Of a stretch of 64,000 bases of DNA, positions 42,654 to 50,500 are shown piece by piece (the first letter of the stretch is position 1; each line of letters opens with the position of its first letter). This DNA comes from Mesorhizobium sp. LNHC252B00 (lineage in GTDB: Bacteria > Pseudomonadota > Alphaproteobacteria > Rhizobiales > Rhizobiaceae), in the NCBI RefSeq assembly GCF_000502955.1, contig NZ_AYWO01000001.1:200180-264179 (forward strand), given 5' to 3'. The position numbers were made by a program, and so were the translations under genes. The notes below the pieces were generated by a model that did not search any database, was not told the origin of the DNA, and saw only the letters and a program-made list of their open reading frames with translations.

Positions 42654-44042
42654 ATGCGTTTGCGTGCTGACCAGCAATTTCCTTCCAAGCCTCTGCGAGT
42701 GAAGGATTGGGGCCGACGGCATTTTCCCGGATTTGAACTTCCCGGATTTGAACTTGCGGCCGACCGCATGCTCGCAATGATTGGTGGCCTCGCCATTGCC
42801 TTTGTTCTGCTCACTGCCGACGCATCCCGTGCGGACGGATATACGTTCGACACCGGTGACATCCTGCGGATATCCGTGATTGGCGAACAATCCTATCCGC
42901 TGGACGTCGTGGTCGATGATCGGGGCTCGATATCACTTCCCATGCTGGGCGATATTCAGGCGCGCGGCCTCACCACTGTTGCCCTTTCGCAGGCCATTCA
43001 GCGTGCATTACAACAGCAGAAGCTCATTCTCGAGCCTTTCGTGAAGGTGGAGATCGGTCAATACCGACCATTCTTTATTTCCGGAACGGTGGCTCATCCC
43101 GGATCATATCCATTTCAACCTGGAATAACGGTTCGCCATGCGCTGGCCATAGCCGGTGGCTTCCGGGCTACCGCCGTCGGAAACATGGAGCCGGCCTTGC
43201 AAATAGCTGATCTGCGCAGCGCGCGCGCAGGTCTTGCGATCGAAGAATATCGTCTGAAGGTACGGCTCGCCCGGCTCCAGGCGGAAAGCCGGCAGGACAA
43301 ATCCTTCGTCGCTCCGCCGGATCCGCCAGTCGAGTTTGGCGGACACTTGATAGTCGACATCGTAGCGTCCGAACAGGCGCAGTTGGACGCCCGCCTTGCC
43401 GCATATCGGGACGACATTTCATTCCTTGAGGTCTCGTTGGATCGGGCCAGGAAGGAAGCAGATATGGTCGCTGCAGCGCGAACGGAACGGGAAAAGACCG
43501 CGAACATTCAACTCGAGGAACTGCAATCCGCCCGGTCACTGCGGGAAAAAGGTCTGGTAACCAATTCGAATGTCATGACGGCGGAACGAGCACATACCAG
43601 CTATCGCGCCGAACTTGCGCAGACCGAATTGCAGCAGGAGCAGGCGCAGCAGGCGATGCTGACCTCGGAGAGTGAGCTGAGGAAAAAGAAGCAGAGTTAT
43701 GAAATGGATCTGATCTCGCAAGCCCAGGACACGCAGGTCGAGCTGGGAAAGATTCAAAGTCAAATAAGGTACGTTGCCGACAAGCTTCTCTTTATCTTTA
43801 CCTATGGCGAACAGAGGACGTTCGACGACTTGCAAGGCTCTGTGAAGATTTCGATTTTCAGGCGCGACCAGAAAGTCGCCCACGACATCATCGCCGATGA
43901 AAATACGGAAGTCCTCGCTGGCGATGTCATCGAGGTTTCGATTGTAGCCAACAAAGGGTTCTACGCACCGGACACTTCCGGAACAATGGGTACCCCAAAT
44001 GCGCAGGGCCCGGCCCTCCAGCCAAGCATTGTCGGCCAATAG
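42654..44042 (+). CDS. exoF: Polysaccharide export protein with coiled coil (ExoF-like)
   Basis: A 462-residue protein. An N-terminal membrane or signal segment (MLAMIGGLAIAFVLLTADAS, about 39-58) is followed by a Poly_export domain (FDTGDILRISVIGEQSYPLD) and an SLBB-like region (FFISGTVAHPGSYPFQPGIT). Then comes a long periplasmic coiled coil (about 190-380). This combination is that of ExoF-type proteins, which link the inner-membrane ExoP/Wzc to the outside. The N-terminal 38 residues contain an exact duplication (GFELPGFELA) and may not be translated if a later ATG is used. Confidence 0.85.
   Translation: MRLRADQQFPSKPLRVKDWGRRHFPGFELPGFELAADRMLAMIGGLAIAFVLLTADASRADGYTFDTGDILRISVIGEQSYPLDVVVDDRGSISLPMLGDIQARGLTTVALSQAIQRALQQQKLILEPFVKVEIGQYRPFFISGTVAHPGSYPFQPGITVRHALAIAGGFRATAVGNMEPALQIADLRSARAGLAIEEYRLKVRLARLQAESRQDKSFVAPPDPPVEFGGHLIVDIVASEQAQLDARLAAYRDDISFLEVSLDRARKEADMVAAARTEREKTANIQLEELQSARSLREKGLVTNSNVMTAERAHTSYRAELAQTELQQEQAQQAMLTSESELRKKKQSYEMDLISQAQDTQVELGKIQSQIRYVADKLLFIFTYGEQRTFDDLQGSVKISIFRRDQKVAHDIIADENTEVLAGDVIEVSIVANKGFYAPDTSGTMGTPNAQGPALQPSIVGQ
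42726..42755. repeat. Exact 15-bp in-frame tandem duplication in exoF 5' end
   Basis: CCCGGATTTGAACTT occurs twice in a row. It keeps the reading frame and duplicates PGFEL near residue 27. Confidence 0.9.
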
Positions 44043-44150
44043 CACGAACATGCCCACTTCCTCGAGCAACGCTTTGCTTCAGGGCCGCGATCGTCGCTTC
44101 GCAACGCTCCTGGGTTCGTTGTGCCTTGAACGGACCGACATAGTCCGGCC

Positions 44151-46358
44151 TTGGCACCTCATGGGTTTGACATGATCCTTGGGGCAGCACTGACAGTCGT
44201 GGCAAACCGCTTCCGCCGGACGAATTCCCATGCCAAAATGGAGCAGAGGCGGCTCAATCTCCTGCGTGCAACGGCGCGCCGCAAGACGACGGTGCGCAAT
44301 GCTCCGCGCCACCGCTCCATCATCCGATCGCGCATTCCAGGAGCAATCCTGCTCCTCCTCGCTCTTGCGCTTGCGGGAGCTGCATTCCTGCCGCGCCTCG
44401 TTGATCTCGGCAGGAACTGGCTGCCGCGACCGTGGACGGATCTCGTGCGGGACTGGGGCCATCTTTCCGATGTCTTGCTGCCCGGTCCAGACGCTCTTCT
44501 GGTTGGGCTGGCGATCGCGGCCCTGGGCTTGCTGCTCATGGCAGTCGCCCGCAAGGCAAGGCGAAGGGGCGGTTTGCCAAGCGCGCTCGCGAACGCCGGC
44601 GCCCAGCCCTCGCCAGGGAATATCCAGCCGGCGCCCGGTTCGGAACTGGCCTATGCGTTGCGTTCCTGCAAGGCAGCATTCGCGGGCGTCGCGGTTTTTA
44701 GCGGCGTGAGCAACATCCTCATGCTGACCGGTGCGATGTTCATGTTGCAGGTCTACGATCGCGTACTGCCAAGCCGCAGCGTTCCGACTCTGATAGCCAT
44801 GGCGATATTGGCCGGCGTTCTGTTTGTCGGGCAGGCGGTCGTCGATCTCGTGCGCGGCCGCATTATGACCCGGATCGGTGTTGAACTGGACGAAGCGGTC
44901 GGGGGGCGCGTATTTACAGCCGTGTCCAGGCTGCCCTTGTACATCGGCCATCAGGGCGATGGGCTGCAGCCGCAGCGCGATCTCGACAACGTCCGCATAT
45001 TTCTGTCGAGCCCGGGGCCTAGCACGCTTTTCGACTTTCCGTGGATGCCCTTTTACCTGGCAATCATATGGAGCCTTCATCCGACGCTCGGGATTACGGC
45101 GATTTGCGGTGCAATCGTGCTGGTGGCGCTGACGGCAGCGACCGAGGTCTTTACGCGCAAACCAATGGGCGCCGCGGTTTCGACGGGTGTGATGCGCAAC
45201 GGCTTTGCCGAGGCCAGTCGCCGCAACGCGGAGGTCCTCGCGGCGATGGGAATGGGCAACCGCCTGCACGACCATTGGCGGGAGGCGAGCCGCGAATACC
45301 TCATGCAACAGCAGCATGTCAGCGATATCGTAGGCGGCTTCGGCAGCTTCGCCCGCGCCTTGCGGCTGATGCTCCAGTCGGCAATGCTTGGTATAGGGGC
45401 CTGGCTGGTGATCCAGGGCGAGGCTACGTCCGGGATCATCATCGCCGGCTCCATCCTTGCGGGCCGAGCGCTTGCGCCTGTCGATCTTGCCATCGCCCAT
45501 TGGCGTACCTTCGTGGCCGCACGCCAGAGCTGGAGCAGGCTGAGCCAGGTGCTCGCCCGATTGCCGCAAGACGCCCAGCCGATGGCACTTCCGGTTCCCG
45601 GTTCGAACTTGACGGTGGAACGCATGACGATCGGTGCACCGGGCGCGCAACGGATCATCGTGCGAGGTGTGGAATTCAGCCTGGACGCCGGCTCGGTGCT
45701 TGGCATCATCGGACCAAGCGGTTCTGGCAAATCCAGCCTGGCTCGTGGGCTGGTCGGCGCATGGCGACCGCTGGCGGGGCGTGTCAAGCTTGATGGCGCC
45801 GCGCTCGATCAGTGGTCGTCGGAGCGTCTTGGCCGCCATATAGGTTACCTTCCGCAGGACGTCGAACTGTTCGCGGGAACGGTTGCCGCCAACATCGCCC
45901 GCTTCGATCCTGGATCGGACCCGAAGGCCATCGTCGCCGCCGCCCGCGCGGCGGGTGTCCATCAACTGATCATCAGCTTTCCCAATGGCTACGAGACGCA
46001 GATCGGAGAGGGCGGAACCGCGTTGTCAGCAGGGCAGCGCCAGCGCGTTGCTTTGGCACGCGCACTCTATCGAAATCCGTTCCTCGTCGTCCTCGACGAG
46101 CCCAACTCCAATCTCGACATGGAAGGCGAACGGGCGCTCGCCGAGGCGATCCTCGCAATCAAGGCACGTCGTGGCATCGTGGTGATCGTCGCGCACCGCC
46201 CGAACATTCTCACCACCGTGGATTTCGTGCTGATGATGAAAGAAGGGCAGATGCACATGTTTGGAACGAAGCAGTCCGTCCTGTCCAAGCTGTTTCCGAT
46301 GCAGGTCAATACCGAGGGCCTGCGGCCGGTTTCAACCTCTCCTCAACTGCCGAATTGA
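44151..46358 (+). CDS. Type I secretion ABC exporter (PrtD/HlyB-like)
   Basis: A protein of up to 735 residues. The N-terminal extension carries two predicted membrane helices (IPGAILLLLALALAGAAFLP, ALLVGLAIAALGLLLMAVAR) not present in standard PrtD proteins of about 580 residues. The ABC transmembrane domain follows (SGVSNILMLTGAMFMLQVYD), then the nucleotide-binding domain: Walker A GPSGSGKSS near 521, signature LSAGQRQRVALARAL, Walker B FLVVLDEPNSNLD. No peptidase C39 domain is present. It exports an unfolded protein together with the HlyD-like partner encoded 27 bases downstream. The TTG at 44151 is the furthest start; ATGs at 44172 and 44238 are alternatives. Confidence 0.88.
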   Translation: MAPHGFDMILGAALTVVANRFRRTNSHAKMEQRRLNLLRATARRKTTVRNAPRHRSIIRSRIPGAILLLLALALAGAAFLPRLVDLGRNWLPRPWTDLVRDWGHLSDVLLPGPDALLVGLAIAALGLLLMAVARKARRRGGLPSALANAGAQPSPGNIQPAPGSELAYALRSCKAAFAGVAVFSGVSNILMLTGAMFMLQVYDRVLPSRSVPTLIAMAILAGVLFVGQAVVDLVRGRIMTRIGVELDEAVGGRVFTAVSRLPLYIGHQGDGLQPQRDLDNVRIFLSSPGPSTLFDFPWMPFYLAIIWSLHPTLGITAICGAIVLVALTAATEVFTRKPMGAAVSTGVMRNGFAEASRRNAEVLAAMGMGNRLHDHWREASREYLMQQQHVSDIVGGFGSFARALRLMLQSAMLGIGAWLVIQGEATSGIIIAGSILAGRALAPVDLAIAHWRTFVAARQSWSRLSQVLARLPQDAQPMALPVPGSNLTVERMTIGAPGAQRIIVRGVEFSLDAGSVLGIIGPSGSGKSSLARGLVGAWRPLAGRVKLDGAALDQWSSERLGRHIGYLPQDVELFAGTVAANIARFDPGSDPKAIVAAARAAGVHQLIISFPNGYETQIGEGGTALSAGQRQRVALARALYRNPFLVVLDEPNSNLDMEGERALAEAILAIKARRGIVVIVAHRPNILTTVDFVLMMKEGQMHMFGTKQSVLSKLFPMQVNTEGLRPVSTSPQLPN

Positions 46359-46385
46359 CGACTTGCGGCACAGGGGAAACGGGCA

Positions 46386-47705
46386 ATGACGGCTCCTGTC
46401 TTGAACCGATCGCTTTCCAACCGGCGATCCATTCGCCGCAATCTGCTCGGTGGAATGACTGTCGTCGCACTGCTCCTCGGCGGAATGGGAGTCTGGGCCG
46501 GGACAGTGGACATTTCGGGAGCAATTATTTCGCATGGCTGGGTGGTCGTCGAGAACAGCGAAAAGAAAGTGCAACACCCGACGGGCGGCGTGGTCGGCAA
46601 GATCTTCGTGAGCGATGGCGACCGTGTCCGAGCCGGGGATGTCTTGGTCCAGCTTAGCGACACCATCCCGCGTGCCACCCTGGCTTACGTGACAAAGAAT
46701 CTGGATGAGCTCTATGCGCGAAAGTCCCGGCTCGAGGCCGAGCGTGACGGCAGCGGGCGGATGACACTTGCTCCGATACTTGCCACGCGAATGAGCGACC
46801 CGGAGATTGCCAACACGGTGGCCAGCGAACAACGGCTCTTCGAGCTTCGTCGAACCGAGGTTTTCGGCAACAAGGCGCGCTTGCGCGAACGCATCGAGCA
46901 ACTCGGAAAGCAGATCGAAGGCGATTTGGCTCAGGAATCGGCAAAGAGCAAGGAGATCGAGCTGATCAACAGCGAACTCGTCGACATCCGCAGCCTTGTC
47001 GAAAAGAAGCTCACACTCAAGTCGAAGCTGACCGAATATGAACGCGAGGCAACACGCATCGAGGGTGAAAGGTCACAGCTTGTGTCAAACATGGCGCAGG
47101 CAAAGGGTGCCATCGCCGAAGTCGAGCTCCAGATCCTGCAGCTGGACAAGGAGTTCTCCAGCGAGACTGGCAGCGAACTGCGCGATGTCGATGCCAAGAT
47201 CGCCGAATTCGAGGAACGAAAAGTAAGCGCCGAGGACCAGCTGTCACGCATCGACATTCGCGCTCCCTCCAGCGGCGTCGTCCATCAATCCTCAGTTCAT
47301 ACAGTCGGCGGCGTGATCAATGCGGGGGAGCCGATCATGTTGATCGTTCCCGACACCGACACTCTCACGGTCGAGGTGAAGGCCGCTCCGCAAGACATCG
47401 ATCAGATCTCGGTCGGCCAACGCGCACTTCTTCGCTTCACCGCCTTCAACGTCCGCACTACACCCGAAATGGAGGGCACGGTGTCCATGATCGCGGCCGA
47501 CGTAACGCGCGATCAGCATACCAATGAAGTCTACTACGCAGTCCGCATCACGCCCGATCCGAAGGATTCGAAGAAGCTTGGACCCGTCTCGATCATTCCC
47601 GGCATGCCGGTGGAAGCATTCATACGGACTGGTGACCGCAAGGTGCTGTCGTACCTGATGAAGCCTTTGACGGACCAGATGATGCGTGCGTTCAGAGACC
47701 AATAG
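46386..47705 (+). CDS. Type I secretion periplasmic adaptor (PrtE/HlyD-like)
   Basis: A 439-residue membrane-fusion protein: one N-terminal helix (LLGGMTVVALLLGGMGVWAG), a lipoyl/hybrid half (KKVQHPTGGVVGKIFVSDGD), long paired coiled coils (about 110-280), the second lipoyl half (IDIRAPSSGVVHQSSVHTVG) and a beta-barrel region. It bridges the ABC exporter to a TolC-like outer-membrane protein, which is not encoded in this window. AGGGGAAA lies before the ATG. Confidence 0.9.
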   Translation: MTAPVLNRSLSNRRSIRRNLLGGMTVVALLLGGMGVWAGTVDISGAIISHGWVVVENSEKKVQHPTGGVVGKIFVSDGDRVRAGDVLVQLSDTIPRATLAYVTKNLDELYARKSRLEAERDGSGRMTLAPILATRMSDPEIANTVASEQRLFELRRTEVFGNKARLRERIEQLGKQIEGDLAQESAKSKEIELINSELVDIRSLVEKKLTLKSKLTEYEREATRIEGERSQLVSNMAQAKGAIAEVELQILQLDKEFSSETGSELRDVDAKIAEFEERKVSAEDQLSRIDIRAPSSGVVHQSSVHTVGGVINAGEPIMLIVPDTDTLTVEVKAAPQDIDQISVGQRALLRFTAFNVRTTPEMEGTVSMIAADVTRDQHTNEVYYAVRITPDPKDSKKLGPVSIIPGMPVEAFIRTGDRKVLSYLMKPLTDQMMRAFRDQ

Positions 47706-47772
47706 CCGAGCGGCGGCGCTTGTCGTGAGGATCGGCGCTATCTTGGCTAACCTTCAGCGACGGAGACTTGTC

Positions 47773-48651
47773 ATGGCAGCAACAGAGCTGAAACGTCCCA
47801 TTTTTCTGATCGGCAACTATCGGTCGGGAACCACAATTGCACAAAAATTGATCGGGCTGCATCCTGACATCGTTACCTGGTACGAGCCGAAAACATTGTG
47901 GCTATATGCCGATCCGGCGCGGCGTCATGACGAATTCGTCGAAACCGATGCTACCGAAAGGGTCGCTCGTTACATTCGCGGCAGGTTCCTCGAATATCAG
48001 TCGCGGCACGGCGACCGACAGATCATGGAAAATACGCCTGCCAATGTCTTGCGCGTGCCGTTTGTCCACGAGATTTTTCCGGAGGCCATATTTCTCTACA
48101 TTACGAGAAATCCATTTTCATACATAAGCTCAATGGAGCTTAAGTGGCAGAGAGCAAAGTCCTTAAAAGGTATAATACGCCTGCTGAAAATCACTCCTGT
48201 CACACAAATTCATTATTATGCAAGAGATATTATAAAACAGGTGATCACAAAAAGGGTGCTCGGAAGGAAATATACATCGATCTATGGCCCGCGTTACAAC
48301 GGAATAGATCGGGATTTGAAGGATAATGAAAAGTTGACGGTGATCGCGCGTCAGTGGGCGCGCGGCAATCGAAAGGCTCGAGAAGATCTCGCCAAGCTTG
48401 GCAACGGCCGCGTTCTGTCGTTTCGTTATGAGGATTTGATACAGGATCCCGAACTGGTCTTGCGCCGCATCTATGAACATTGCGGGCTGAGCTGTACCGA
48501 CGATATCGTCCGCATGGCCAAGGAGATGATCGACCCAGGCCGACAGCAGAAGTGGCTCCGCCTCGAAAGGAAGGACCTGACGGCGATCATACCGGAGGTC
48601 CGGGATGAGATGGAATTCTACCGCTACGAAATTCCCTCGCTTCTTCAATAG
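47773..48651 (+). CDS. Sulfotransferase family protein
   Basis: A 292-residue protein with both PAPS-binding signatures. The 5'-phosphosulfate loop is PIFLIGNYRSGTTIAQKLIG (about 9-28) and the 3'-phosphate site YITRNPFSYISS (about 113-124). A third conserved region is FRYEDLIQDPELVLRRIYEH. GGAG stands before the ATG and 29 upstream in-frame codons are ignored. It probably sulfates a sugar of the polysaccharide or its lipid-linked unit. An internal stretch near 48160-48250 is noticeably AT-rich compared with its neighbours. Confidence 0.85.
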   Translation: MAATELKRPIFLIGNYRSGTTIAQKLIGLHPDIVTWYEPKTLWLYADPARRHDEFVETDATERVARYIRGRFLEYQSRHGDRQIMENTPANVLRVPFVHEIFPEAIFLYITRNPFSYISSMELKWQRAKSLKGIIRLLKITPVTQIHYYARDIIKQVITKRVLGRKYTSIYGPRYNGIDRDLKDNEKLTVIARQWARGNRKAREDLAKLGNGRVLSFRYEDLIQDPELVLRRIYEHCGLSCTDDIVRMAKEMIDPGRQQKWLRLERKDLTAIIPEVRDEMEFYRYEIPSLLQ

Positions 48652-48832
48652 GCAAGGCGCACTGCGCGCTGGCGGGCGGCACCGCAGCCGAAGCCCCTTC
48701 GTGACCAATGCGGTCGTTTCATTCAGGCGCGGGCGCGTCGCCGGGCGTCACCCAATGTAATCGTGTCCCTCGGCGGATCCGGGATGGACGCAATGGCCGC
48801 CTGTTTGGATCGGCCAAAGAGTGGAGACAGGC

Positions 48833-50338
48833 GTGAGCAACGACAGGCGAGGGCTGGCAAAACAGAGTGTCGTGGGCATGTTGTGGACGGCCTTGTCCAT
48901 GGGCGCCCTCGCCGTCGCCGAGCTTGCCTCACTTCTCATCCTGGCCCGGCTGCTCTCGCCCAATGAGTTCGGCCTTTACTCCGCAGCGCTGATCGTCATC
49001 AAGTTTTCGGCGATCTTCCAGGGACTTGGCATTACCCCCGCGATCGTCCAGCGACCTGTGCTGGAAGAGCGACATCTCCGGGCTGGATTCACCTTGTCAT
49101 GCCTCCTCGGCCTCGTTGTGTCCGCGTTGGTCTGGGCGATGGCACCGGCAATTGCCGGCCTGCTTCGACTTGCCGATCTGGCTCCGGTCGTTCGTGCCAT
49201 CTGCTTCGTGTTCCTTTTCCAAGGCGCTTCCATGGTGGCATTGGCCGCGGCCCAGCGCGCGCTGCGATTCCGCTGGCTGGCGCTCGTCGATGCCTGTGCC
49301 TTCGCCACGGGCTACGTCGTTGCCGGTCCGGTACTGGCTTGGCTCGGCTTCGGTATCTGGGCCCTTGTCGGCGCACTTCTGATCCAGCAATTCATCCGCA
49401 TGGTCGTGCTGCTCGCTGGCCAGCCGCATCCGATGCGGCCCTTGCTGGAACGAAGCGCCATCTTCGAACTGCTGTATTTCGGAAGCGGTTTCACCATAGC
49501 CCGGGTATGCAACTACCTCGCCACCCAGGCAGACAGGCTCGTCGTGGGGCGCTGGCTTGGCGCAGATGCGCTTGGCCTGTACGGCCTGTCGTCACAGCTG
49601 ATGACGACGCCTGCCGTCATTGTCGGTCAGGTTCTCGATCGGGTGCTTTTCCCGACCATGGCGCTGGTCCAGGAGCAGCCCGCGCGGCTTGCTCGCGCCT
49701 ATCGCAGCGCGGTCGCAGGATGCGCCCTGATCGTCCTACCGGCTAGTATGGTCGTGGCGATCGTCGCGCCGGAGTTGGTTAAGGTCACTCTCGGGCGGGG
49801 ATGGGAGGGGGTTGTCGCCCCACTCCAGATCCTGGCGTTCAGCATGTTGTTCCGCACGAGCTACAAGCTGAGCGATTCCGTCTCGCGCGCAACGGGGACG
49901 GTCTACGCACGCGCCTGGCGCCAGGCCGTTTTCACCATCGGCGTCTTGGTTGGGTCCTTGATGGGGCAATTCTGGGGAATAGAAGGCGTGGCATTCGGCG
50001 TCGGCGCGGCATTCGGGATCAACTTCTTCCTCATGGCACAGTTGAGCCTCCGCGTGACCGGGATGACCTGGGGCGACTTCTTCATGGCGCACCTGCCTGG
50101 GCTTGCGCTCGCGGGCGTTGTCGGAACGGGCGTCTGGGCACTCGTGGAATGGCTGCACGAGTTCCATCTATCTGCTCTTCCCCTGCTCATCGATACGGCA
50201 TTGCTGGCATCTGCCGGGGGCTTGCTACTGTGCTGGATCCTGCCGTCACTGTTCCTTGGGCGGGACGGGCTATCACTGCTGCGTCTGCTTGCCGCCGTGG
50301 CGCCCGCCTGGCCCAGGATGAGGAAGGCAACTGACTGA
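48833..50338 (+). CDS. Polysaccharide flippase (Wzx/ExoT-like)
   Basis: A 501-residue membrane protein with about 12 to 14 helices and the MATE/MVF-type fold of lipopolysaccharide flippases (ARLLSPNEFGLYSAALIVIK, NYLATQADRLVVGRWLGADA, GLYGLSSQLMTTPAVIVGQV). It moves lipid-linked repeat units to the periplasmic side. The GTG at 48833 has GGAG upstream; another GTG four codons earlier lies on that ribosome site. It is separated by 181 bases from the sulfotransferase gene, a gap with nothing recognisable. Confidence 0.87.
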   Translation: MSNDRRGLAKQSVVGMLWTALSMGALAVAELASLLILARLLSPNEFGLYSAALIVIKFSAIFQGLGITPAIVQRPVLEERHLRAGFTLSCLLGLVVSALVWAMAPAIAGLLRLADLAPVVRAICFVFLFQGASMVALAAAQRALRFRWLALVDACAFATGYVVAGPVLAWLGFGIWALVGALLIQQFIRMVVLLAGQPHPMRPLLERSAIFELLYFGSGFTIARVCNYLATQADRLVVGRWLGADALGLYGLSSQLMTTPAVIVGQVLDRVLFPTMALVQEQPARLARAYRSAVAGCALIVLPASMVVAIVAPELVKVTLGRGWEGVVAPLQILAFSMLFRTSYKLSDSVSRATGTVYARAWRQAVFTIGVLVGSLMGQFWGIEGVAFGVGAAFGINFFLMAQLSLRVTGMTWGDFFMAHLPGLALAGVVGTGVWALVEWLHEFHLSALPLLIDTALLASAGGLLLCWILPSLFLGRDGLSLLRLLAAVAPAWPRMRKATD

Positions 50339-50500
50339 TCAAAATAGACTTCAGCGCTTGACCGCCCGGCCATGCATTGCGGGCGACGGCTTTCATGTCA
50401 ACGTTACCCACCGCCATGCTCGATCTGGGGTCGGAACCGCCCCTGGTCGGACACGTCGAGATTGCGATTTTAGTCGAGAAATATGGAGAGGAGATTCGAC

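Noticed and set aside
44079..45965. A 628-codon minus-strand frame over the ABC exporter gene
   Set aside because: Composition is rich in Arg, His and Gln with no domain; the plus-strand gene has Walker and signature motifs.
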